From: a virus
IMG/VR virus record: IMGVR_UViG_3300045911_000201
Coordinates: 1 to 42,522 of that record
Reading direction: 5' to 3' (one strand)
Length of the DNA stretch: 42,522 nt
Shown: positions 32,630-39,109 of the stretch, piece by piece
Numbering within the stretch: the stretch's first letter is position 1
Layout of the letters: every line of letters starts with the position of its first letter
Made by a program: the position numbers and the translations under genes
The notes under the pieces: generated by a model
Told to the model about the DNA's origin: nothing
Seen by the model: only the letters and a program-made list of their open reading frames with translations
Databases searched by the model: none

Positions 32630-33047
32630 ACAACCTGAACCAAAAGGGCAACCCAAACAGTACAGTCTCCCAGGATTAGACCCGGCGCTTGCAGAACGGC
32701 ACGCACGCCTCCGCCAGCACGGCGCCTGTGCCGGTTCCGGGCTTGACTTCTTCCCAGCAAACGAAGGCGACCGGCAAACACTCGCCGTTCTCCGCGTCGT
32801 ATGCGCCCGGTGCACTGTCGCAGAAGACTGTCTTGCACACGCCATAGAAGCAGGCGAACGGTTCGGCATCTGGGCGGGAATGAGCACACAAAAACGTCAA
32901 CGGTTACGGCGCATGGGCGGAACCGCTGGCCGCTGCCCGAACTGTGCCAGTCTCTACACGTGGCCTGTGACCGCAGGCGGCAACCGCACAGGCAAAGTCA
33001 CCGGCCGTGCACGCCGCTACTGCGGGGACTGTGGTGCCATAACGTGA
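32604..33047 (+). CDS. WhiB-family regulator with C-terminal zinc ribbon
   Basis: This 147-residue protein has the WhiB Fe-S cysteines C42, C67, C70 and C76 (C-x2-C-x5-C), followed by GIWAGMS (88-94) and a basic patch (KRQRLRR). WhiB proteins bind sigma-A and DNA and are confined to actinobacteria and their phages. Unusually, after residue 108 there is a second set of cysteines, C111/C114 and C140/C143, a zinc ribbon. It overlaps the previous gene by 26 bp. It may direct early-to-late switching. Confidence 0.88.
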   Translation: MSTLNRKREQPEPKGQPKQYSLPGLDPALAERHARLRQHGACAGSGLDFFPANEGDRQTLAVLRVVCARCTVAEDCLAHAIEAGERFGIWAGMSTQKRQRLRRMGGTAGRCPNCASLYTWPVTAGGNRTGKVTGRARRYCGDCGAIT

Positions 33048-33081
33048 AAGACCCCTCGCGGCACCGGATGCGAGGGGTCTT
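33048..33081 (+). terminator. Terminator-type hairpin after WhiB
   Basis: AAGACCCCTCGC (33048-33059) pairs perfectly over 12 bases with GCGAGGGGTCTT (33070-33081), with a 10-base loop. It begins right after the WhiB stop. The U-tract is short (TCTTCC), as in many actinobacterial terminators. Confidence 0.75.
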
Positions 33082-33219
33082 CCACCCGAAGGAGGGGCAG
33101 CCTCCACCCGCACACTAACACACCCGCACTGGCATCGCGCATGGCAAGATCACCGGCCACCACCCGTGCCACCCGCGCCACCAGCACCACAATCACCGGA
33201 ACCAGACAACGAGGGGCAG

Positions 33220-35700
33220 ATGAACGAAACCAACCCGCTTCTCGCCGCCGCACTCGACTACACGGCCCGCGGCTGGTATGTCATCCCCGTCCACGGCATC
33301 GACCCGAACGGGCACTGCACCTGCCGAGCCAAAACCGACTGTGAACAACCCGGCAAACACCCCATCCTCCCCGGCGGCTACAAAAGCGGCACCACAGACC
33401 CCACCATCATCCGCCGCTGGTGGCAAACCTACCCGCTCGCCAACATCGGCATCGTCTGCGGACAACCCTCCGGCATCTGGGTGCTCGACATCGACGGCAG
33501 CGAAGGCATCAACACCCTCGAACAATACGAAACCACACACGGGCCCCTCCCCGAAACCATCACCGCCCGCACCGGCTCCGGAGGCCTCCACCTCATCTGG
33601 AAATGGAACGACGGGCAAATCCTGCGCACCCGCATCCGCGCCCACCCCGGTATCGACATCAAAGCCGGAGGCGGCCACATCGTCGCACCCCCCTCCCGGC
33701 ACGCCAACGGGCGCCGCTACCAGTGGGAAACCCCACCCGCACACGGAGGAGACAACCTCGCCTACGCACCAGACCAGCTAGTCCGCTGGCTGAAAAACCC
33801 GCGGGCCCTCAACAGCGGGGACCACAGTGACAGCGGAAACGGGCACACACCCGACTTTCCCAGCGTCGACGAAATGCTCCGCAACGGTCTCCCCGAAGGC
33901 CAACGAGACGACGGTATCTTCCACGCCGCCCTCACCCTCCACCGGGCAGGGCTACACCCCCACGAAACCGAACAGCTCATCCAACAAATCGCCGCGCGCT
34001 GCCAACCACCGTTCCCCCCCGAAGAAGCTCAACGCAAAATTGAACAAGCCCGCAAACACCACGAACAAACCCGGGCAACCAGCGTGTCAGGCGGCTGGGC
34101 AGACCCAGTGCTCACAACCTGGGCGGCAAACATCACCAGCACCAGCACCAGCACCAGTGACAGCAACAGCGGTGACAATGGTGACAGCGGAACCGGAACC
34201 GGAACCGGTGGCAGCCCCCTCTGGCCAGGATTCGGACAAGCAACAGACGACAACCTTGCAGCCAGACTCAAAACCCTCTGGCACGACGCACGCCCCCTCC
34301 AAGGCGGCGGCTGGATCATCTACAACGGGCAAACCTGGCAGCACGCCGAACGCCCCCTACGCGCCGCAACCGCCCGGCTCGTCCAAACCCTCCACCAAGA
34401 ACTCGCCCTCACCAGCAGCGACCGGCACGAAACCATCCAAAAAGCAATCACACGCGCCGAAACCGCCAACACCATCAAAGCCGTCCTCACCCTCCTCGAA
34501 ACAGAAACCACCCCCGGCTACGTCCTCACCCGCGACAACCTCGACCCCGACCCGTGGGCGCTCGGCGTCCTCAACGGAGTCCTCGACCTGCGCACCGGAC
34601 AGCTGAGGGAATACCGGCGGGAAGACATGATCACCCGGCAAACAAACGTCGAATGGCACGGACCCGACGTCGAATGCCCCCTGTTCGTCGAAACCCTGCA
34701 CATGGCAGTCCGAGACGAAGGACCAGACCGTGCCGAAGAAATCGTCGCCGCCACCCAACTCTTCTTCGGCATCTGCCTGACCGGCGTGTCCTTCAAAAAC
34801 TTTGCGGTCATGCACGGACCAGGAAACACCGGCAAATCCACCATCATCGAAGCGTACGCCTGGACACTCGGCGAATACGCCGGGGTCATCCCCCGCGGAA
34901 TCCTCACCACCCGCAAACACGGACACGACCCGCACCCCACCGCCCTCACCGAACTCGAAGGCCGCCGGTTCGTGTACACCACCGAACCCGGCCCTGGTGA
35001 AACATTGAACGCCGAACTCATCAAAGAACTCACCGGCGGCACCGTCCTCAAAGCCCGGCGCATGTACGGCAACTGGTACGAGTTCCGGGCGACCGCCAAA
35101 CCATTGATCGACACCAACAACCCCCTCCAGCTGCGGGACGTGAGCAAAGCCCTCGAAGAACGCATGGTGCTCATCCCCATGCTCAGCCCCATCCCCAGCG
35201 GAATTCGACGCAAACGGGACGCGGTGATGGACGATTTGCGCCGAGAAGGACCCGGGATCCTCGCCTGGGCGTGGCAAGGATTGCGACGGTTGTTGGACGC
35301 CGAACAAACACAAGCGATCGGCGGAGGGGATATCAGCCCGCTGCTAGGGGCCACCCTGCTCGAAGACCGGCATGAAACCGTCGAAGACGACGACATCCTC
35401 GGCCAGTGGATGAACGAATGCTTACGCGCAGGAGGGCCGGCCAACTTCGCCAGCACCCGGGACTTATACGACTCGTACACGTACTGGTGCGCCGAGAACG
35501 GTCACTCACCGTGGTCGAAAATCGGGTTCTCACGCAACCTGAGCGCCCGGCTACGAGCAGGGGTCACCCTGCTCACCGGGGACGAGCTAACAGATGATGG
35601 CGGGGAAACGGTCACCCGACGGTACACGCGTGGAGTGCTCGACCGAACCCAACGAGGCTGGCACGAACTCCGAATCGTCCGAAAAGGACTGTCCCTGTGA
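33220..35700 (+). CDS. Primase-polymerase/SF3 helicase (bifunctional, D5-like)
   Basis: This 826-residue protein opens forks. The N-terminal archaeo-eukaryotic primase-polymerase domain has D90/D92 (VLDIDG), H124 (GSGGLHLIW) and D146 (GIDIKAGGG), with Cys/His pattern C33, C35, C41, H47 ahead. A Ser/Thr/Gly/Asp linker (about 305-331) separates it from the C-terminal SF3 helicase: Walker A GPGNTGKST (533-541), then FVYTTE and TNNPL. I take ATG 33220 with GAGGGG upstream; GTG 33166 would add 18 residues. The end is followed at once by iteron-like repeats, a normal place for an origin. Confidence 0.9.
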   Translation: MNETNPLLAAALDYTARGWYVIPVHGIDPNGHCTCRAKTDCEQPGKHPILPGGYKSGTTDPTIIRRWWQTYPLANIGIVCGQPSGIWVLDIDGSEGINTLEQYETTHGPLPETITARTGSGGLHLIWKWNDGQILRTRIRAHPGIDIKAGGGHIVAPPSRHANGRRYQWETPPAHGGDNLAYAPDQLVRWLKNPRALNSGDHSDSGNGHTPDFPSVDEMLRNGLPEGQRDDGIFHAALTLHRAGLHPHETEQLIQQIAARCQPPFPPEEAQRKIEQARKHHEQTRATSVSGGWADPVLTTWAANITSTSTSTSDSNSGDNGDSGTGTGTGGSPLWPGFGQATDDNLAARLKTLWHDARPLQGGGWIIYNGQTWQHAERPLRAATARLVQTLHQELALTSSDRHETIQKAITRAETANTIKAVLTLLETETTPGYVLTRDNLDPDPWALGVLNGVLDLRTGQLREYRREDMITRQTNVEWHGPDVECPLFVETLHMAVRDEGPDRAEEIVAATQLFFGICLTGVSFKNFAVMHGPGNTGKSTIIEAYAWTLGEYAGVIPRGILTTRKHGHDPHPTALTELEGRRFVYTTEPGPGETLNAELIKELTGGTVLKARRMYGNWYEFRATAKPLIDTNNPLQLRDVSKALEERMVLIPMLSPIPSGIRRKRDAVMDDLRREGPGILAWAWQGLRRLLDAEQTQAIGGGDISPLLGATLLEDRHETVEDDDILGQWMNECLRAGGPANFASTRDLYDSYTYWCAENGHSPWSKIGFSRNLSARLRAGVTLLTGDELTDDGGETVTRRYTRGVLDRTQRGWHELRIVRKGLSL

Positions 35701-35764
35701 TCCTATCTGTACCATGTGTAGACGATCTGTCCCCCCTATCCCCCCTACTAACCCCTATCCTTCT

Positions 35765-35788
35765 ACAGATGAAACAGATGAAACAGAT
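35765..35788. repeat. Iteron-like tandem 9-mers (ACAGATGAA)
   Basis: ACAGATGAA occurs at 35765 and 35774, with a third, partial copy (ACAGAT) at 35783. An exact inverted copy (TTCATCTGT) lies at 35909-35917, and two further ATCTGT boxes at 35705 and 35725. They sit just behind the primase-helicase gene. The run also lies in a +1 open frame (see findings), so a coding origin of the repeat is possible. Confidence 0.6.
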
Positions 35789-35833
35789 AGAACTAAGAAA
35801 AGTAGTATAGAGGGGGGGGAATATTACAAAAGC

Positions 35834-35851
35834 GTTACGAAGGTTACGAAA
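35834..35851. repeat. Second tandem 9-mer (GTTACGAAR)
   Basis: GTTACGAAG at 35834 is followed directly by GTTACGAAA at 35843, again a 9-bp period in AT-richer sequence. Its neighbour is the ACAGATGAA set 50 bp upstream. Confidence 0.5.
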
Positions 35852-36074
35852 CGATGAACAGGGGTGGGGGAGAAAAAAGAAACAATAAGAAGTCAACTGT
35901 AAATCTGCTTCATCTGTCACCGACCCCCTGCCCGCCCCCTGCCACCCGGTCGACCACGAATCGTGACCGACAGTGTCGGTCGGTCCAACCCCAGACCAGC
36001 CGTGCCCCCACCAAGCCCGTGCGCCTGCCCCCACCCGAACAGCCCAACCAAACCCGCCCCGCCCGGAAAGGGCC

Positions 36075-36178
36075 CTGTACGCCACGCAGAGCCACGCAAC
36101 CCCCGCCCCGGCTACCACCCCCTGCCCCCGCCCGTTTGTCGCTCTACGAGCCTTCTAGGCGCCCGAAACGGGCGACCG
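36075..36178. repeat. 105-bp imperfect direct repeat, copy 1
   Basis: This copy begins CTGTACGCC, contains GGCTACCACCCC, the exact 13-mer GTCGCTCTACGAG (36138-36150), a short dyad GCCT-tct-AGGC and the hairpin GCCCG-AAA-CGGGC (36161-36173). Copy 2 is at 36248. The 173-175 bp spacing is not a multiple of three, so the pair is not one protein repeat in frame. Confidence 0.65.
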
Positions 36179-36247
36179 CGACGCACAACCCCCCGTGCGT
36201 ACTGCGGGGCCCTCGGGTGCCCTCACCCCCACAACCCGTACGGGGCG

Positions 36248-36353
36248 CTGTACGCCCCGTAGAAGCCCACAAACAGACGTCCGGCTACCATCCCCCATCC
36301 CCCCACGGTTTCGTCGCTCTACGAGGCGTCTAGACGCCTGAAACGGGCGGCCC
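36248..36353. repeat. 105-bp imperfect direct repeat, copy 2
   Basis: This is the second copy, with the same order: CTGTACGCC, GGCTACCATCCCC, GTCGCTCTACGAG (36313-36325), then a perfect palindrome GGCGTCTAGACGCC in place of the dyad, and GCCTGAAACGGGC. Changes between copies keep the pairing, which suggests that structure is selected. Confidence 0.65.
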
Positions 36354-36607
36354 GCACCGAGAGCACAGGCTGCGTCGGCCGGTGGCCGTCCGGGGCCCGG
36401 TCACAAGGCCACCGATCCACCCAGCACACACCCCCCGCTGAAACCCCCCTGAAAGCCACGGAAAGCCCCGCAACCCGGAAGTCAAATAGGACAGGTGCGG
36501 GCAGAGTGCTACAAGAACGCACACAGGCGCACAAAGCCACACACCGGCCTGACAGCACCGGATATCATCCGACCATGACCGCACAAGGACACGAAAAAGG
36601 GGGGCGG

Positions 36608-36793
36608 ATGGCACGCCTGCTCATCACCGGGACGATCATCTGGGCGGCCGCCGTCAGCGTGCTCGCCGCGTTCATCTGGGCGGCCAGCGACCGGCGACAG
36701 CAAACCGGCAACCACAAACTCCCACCCATCCCAAACACCGTCGCCGACCTGCAAACCCTGTGGGGCTGGGAACCACACCAGCCCCACAGCTAA
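36608..36793 (+). CDS. 61-residue single-pass membrane protein
   Basis: The protein starts at ATG 36608 with a G-rich ribosome binding site (AGGGGGG). Residues 3-27 are a membrane helix (LLITGTIIWAAAVSVLAAFIW), followed by a basic stop-transfer patch (SDRRQQ) and a Pro/Trp-rich cytoplasmic or external tail. An upstream in-frame ATG would add 11 residues without a better site. Function is unknown. Confidence 0.6.
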   Translation: MARLLITGTIIWAAAVSVLAAFIWAASDRRQQTGNHKLPPIPNTVADLQTLWGWEPHQPHS

Positions 36794-36821
36794 CAGCAGA
36801 CACACCCCCCCAAAACTGGGC

Positions 36822-36859
36822 GGGCCGGTCGGAAAAACCACAGCCCCTCCGACCGGCCC
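36822..36859. terminator. Bidirectional terminator hairpin
   Basis: GGGCCGGTCGGA (36822-36833) pairs perfectly with TCCGACCGGCCC (36848-36859), 12 pairs with a 14-base loop. A-runs on the left side of the loop give U-runs on the minus strand. It lies between convergent genes. Confidence 0.7.
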
Positions 36860-36898
36860 AAAGTGGACGGCACTAGAACAGCACCGCCACCCATCCTG

Positions 36899-37501
36899 TC
36901 ACCCCCAACGCAACCCCAACACCCGGCGAACATGCTCAACATCAACCCGCCCGGCACCCTCCAAACACGCAACCGTTCGAGCAACCCGCAACACCATCCC
37001 CCGCCCCCTACCCGAACCGGGCAGCATCTCACGCGCCTCCGGTGACACACCCAGCCGATGCGACCCTGCCACCAACTCGAACGGCCCGCCCACACCCCCG
37101 CTCGCTGCGATCACATCTTTCGCACGCAAACGAACAGTAAACACGTCAGACACCCAACCTGCTTCCACAACCGGGGTCACAGCACCCGCAACAAGCAGAA
37201 CTTTGGACGGCTCCCACACCACACGCACACGGTCGATCATGCTCACAGAAAACTCGTCAACCCGGTCCACAAACAGGACACCACCGTCGGCGAGCCCCAT
37301 GCGAACAATGATCTCCGAAAACGTGGAATCCGGATCAACCACCCGAAACGGGGTTTCGTCCACCTGCTCGCCGTCAACCACCGGCGGCCGGACCAGTCGG
37401 GCAACCTGCCGGGCTGCCATCAACCTGTCAGCAGCCTGACCCCACACGAGCAGCGGATGCCACCCGGACACGGCAACCCGCAAACCGAAACCAGTCTGCA
37501 C
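36899..37501 (-). CDS. Degenerate ComM/Mg-chelatase-like AAA+ protein A
   Basis: This 200-residue protein aligns with the core of ComM/YifB Mg-chelatase-like ATPases. SGWHPLLVWGQAADRLMAAR stands where they have GGHxLLLxGPPGxGKTMLAR, so the P-loop Lys-Thr is gone. TPFRVVDPDSTFSE matches RPFRAPHHTxS, and GGVLFVDRVDEFS matches GGVLFLDELPEFS, with Arg in place of the Walker B Glu. The end, MVLRVARTVACLEGAGRVDVEHVRRVL, matches the Mg_chelatase_C domain. It should fold but not hydrolyse ATP. GTG 37501 is chosen for GAGGAGG upstream. It shares a divergent promoter with its paralog at 37621. Confidence 0.75.
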   Translation of the reverse strand: MQTGFGLRVAVSGWHPLLVWGQAADRLMAARQVARLVRPPVVDGEQVDETPFRVVDPDSTFSEIIVRMGLADGGVLFVDRVDEFSVSMIDRVRVVWEPSKVLLVAGAVTPVVEAGWVSDVFTVRLRAKDVIAASGGVGGPFELVAGSHRLGVSPEAREMLPGSGRGRGMVLRVARTVACLEGAGRVDVEHVRRVLGLRWG

Positions 37502-37537
37502 ACGTCCTCCTCGAGCGTCTGTTCGTCCTAACCGCTC

Positions 37538-37566
37538 ACAGTACGACACCCCTACTAGCACGTCAA
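37538..37566 (-). promoter_or_regulatory. Leftward sigma-70-type promoter
   Basis: On the minus strand, TTGACG (37566-37561) and TACTGT (37543-37538) are spaced by exactly 17 bp, ahead of AAA+ protein A. The leader would be about 30 bases with GAGGAGG. Confidence 0.7.
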
Positions 37567-37585
37567 CCCGCACCACCCCCCAGGG

Positions 37586-37614
37586 TTGACAGCCGCCGCC
37601 CACAATCATACGAT
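37586..37614 (+). promoter_or_regulatory. Rightward sigma-70-type promoter, leaderless transcript
   Basis: TTGACA (37586-37591) and TACGAT (37609-37614) are spaced by 17 bp. The expected start site, seven bases after the -10, is the G of the GTG at 37621, so the mRNA would be leaderless, a common form in actinobacteria. Confidence 0.75.
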
Positions 37615-37620
37615 CAGACC

Positions 37621-38280
37621 GTGACGAACGACAAGGAGGACACCACAACCACTACCACCACCACTGCACCAGCCTTGTTCCCGGTCGAGGTTGCCGCTAC
37701 TGGCCGCCATCACGTCTTGCTGGTCGGCCCTCAGGGCCCGGACCGGCTGGCCGCCGCCATGCGGGTCGCCGCCGCCTTGCCTGCCGGCGTGCCTTTCGTG
37801 GCGCTCGACGACTATTTCGCCACCCCGTGGACTGTCGAGGAGGCTATGAAGGCCGCTGAGGGTGGGGTTCTGTTCGTGGACCGGCTGGACGAAACCGGCT
37901 GGGGTACGCCAGCCATGTTGAGGCCGGCGGTCGATGCGGGCCGCTTTCTGCTGATCGTTGCGGTGAGCAAGGTCCCCACCCCCGGCCCTTTGACCGACCG
38001 TATCTTCGAGCGGTTGCCGGTCCGGCTGCCGGTGGCCGAGGTGCTGGCCGCTCACGCTGGTGAGGGCCCGGTGGCCCCGGTGGACGCTGCCGGTGTCGAG
38101 CTGGACGATGGCGGGCTGGATGTCATGAAGGCCGCCACCATGGTCGGGTTGGTGATCGGTGATGTCGAGTGGCATGCCACGGCTGGTGTCGCTAAGACGG
38201 CGGCTGTCATGCTCGGCTACCGGCGGGCGAACGCTGATCATGTGCGGGCCGCCCTGGCGTGGCGGGACGCTAGGCGGTGA
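37621..38280 (+). CDS. Degenerate ComM/Mg-chelatase-like AAA+ protein B
   Basis: This 219-residue protein is a distant paralog of the leftward gene. After a Thr-rich start, GRHHVLLVGPQGPDRLAAAMR is a Walker A relic (GPQGPDRL in place of GPPGxGKT). GGVLFVDRLDE is the Walker B region with the same Glu-to-Arg change. Later come RIFERLPVRLPV and a C-terminal helical segment YRRANADHVRAAL, like the Mg_chelatase_C end. The start is GTG with no ribosome binding site but an ideally placed promoter. Base composition is GC-rich compared with the neighbouring clamp. The two products could form a complex in which ATP plays no part. Confidence 0.75.
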   Translation: MTNDKEDTTTTTTTTAPALFPVEVAATGRHHVLLVGPQGPDRLAAAMRVAAALPAGVPFVALDDYFATPWTVEEAMKAAEGGVLFVDRLDETGWGTPAMLRPAVDAGRFLLIVAVSKVPTPGPLTDRIFERLPVRLPVAEVLAAHAGEGPVAPVDAAGVELDDGGLDVMKAATMVGLVIGDVEWHATAGVAKTAAVMLGYRRANADHVRAALAWRDARR

Positions 38281-38335
38281 GCGGGGCAGTCGCTAACCAG
38301 CCGACAACGACGAACGACAAAAAGGAACCCAGTCT

Positions 38336-39082
38336 ATGAACACAATCACCGGCACCATGCTCACCCGAGCAATCCGCCAAATCGCCGGAGCAGCCAGCCG
38401 CAACAAAACCCTACCCCACCTCAACGGAATACTCTTAGAAAACACTGGTGACCGGCTACAACTCACCGCCTGCGACAGCTACCGGGTCGCCATACGCACC
38501 ACACTCCCACTCCCCGGCCTGAAACAAGGCGAAAAGCTCCTCATCCCAGCCCCCGTGCTGCGTGACACCGCCCAACAGTTGCAAGGCACCGGACCGGTAA
38601 CCGTCACCGCAACCGGCCAGAACACCGCAACCTTCGAAACTGATGGCACACAAGTGACTGTTCCACTACTCGACAGCCACAACTATCCGAACCTTGACCG
38701 GTACACCAGTCTCACACACCCATACCAGTATGTGGTAGCACGCCGCCCGCTTGTCGACAGTTTCAAATGGATGCAATCAGCGGTCGGCAAACAGGCCAAA
38801 GTGCGAGTGTGGTTCACCGTGTACGACATGGAAGTCGCCGGCCAACTAGGCGATGGTGACGAGGCACGGTTTTCGTTTCCTGTTGAAAAAGTTGAGAGCA
38901 CGGGGGGCGGCCGGACGCCTGACGTGGAAACAGCGGTGAACATCGGGTTTTTCCGTGCCGGTGTCGAGGCTGCTCGCACTGATCATGTTGTGATCCAGGT
39001 TTTGGATTCGACAAGCCCGATCGTGATCCGCTCGGAACCTGAGGACGGCTACCGGTACGTGTTCATGCCGTTCCGAAAGTGA
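38336..39082 (+). CDS. Two-domain sliding clamp-like protein (DnaN domains II and III only)
   Basis: This 248-residue clamp starts at domain II: AIRQIAGAASRNKTLPHLNGILLE and DRLQLTACDSYRVAIRT line up with residues about 128-170 of the full clamp next door. The end, PIVIRSEPEDGYRYVFMPFRK, matches the last strand of domain III. Domain I is missing; there is no leftover piece of it. The partner-binding pocket between II and III should be kept. Two-domain clamps elsewhere (T4 gp45, PCNA) form trimers with six domains. AAAGGA precedes the ATG. Confidence 0.8.
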   Translation: MNTITGTMLTRAIRQIAGAASRNKTLPHLNGILLENTGDRLQLTACDSYRVAIRTTLPLPGLKQGEKLLIPAPVLRDTAQQLQGTGPVTVTATGQNTATFETDGTQVTVPLLDSHNYPNLDRYTSLTHPYQYVVARRPLVDSFKWMQSAVGKQAKVRVWFTVYDMEVAGQLGDGDEARFSFPVEKVESTGGGRTPDVETAVNIGFFRAGVEAARTDHVVIQVLDSTSPIVIRSEPEDGYRYVFMPFRK

Positions 39083-39109
39083 AGAAACCGAACAAACAAG
39101 GGGTTGGAT

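Larger units (their letters stand above)
35701..36607. other. Gene-poor, dyad-rich region, candidate replication origin
   Basis: About 900 bp between the primase and a membrane peptide have no convincing gene: frames here are low-complexity Pro/Arg-rich shadows. The start (35.70-35.90 kb) is AT-richer with G- and C-runs and 9-mer repeats. Next come odd palindromes CACGA-A-TCGTG (35955-35965) and GACCGACA-G-TGTCGGTC (35965-35981), two about 105-bp direct repeats (36075 and 36248), a 9-pair hairpin (36239-36261, TACGGGGCG with CGCCCCGTA), a 14-bp palindrome GGCGTCTAGACGCC (36325-36338) and an 8-pair hairpin (36380-36414). Position and content suggest an origin or a structured RNA; I cannot tell which. 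Confidence 0.55.

Noticed and set aside
35594-35857. 87-codon frame overlapping the primase end
   Set aside because: Not listed as a gene: weak start context and no family match. Kept as a finding because the tail resembles primase C-termini.
35765-35917. Short spaced repeats as a CRISPR array
   Set aside because: Units are 9 bp with no spacers between; they are iteron-like, and no cas genes other than the Cas4-type recombination nuclease are present.
35854-36333. 159-codon Pro/Arg-rich frame in the gene-poor region
   Set aside because: Composition follows from C-rich DNA; the two DNA repeats fall in different frames and no start signal is seen.
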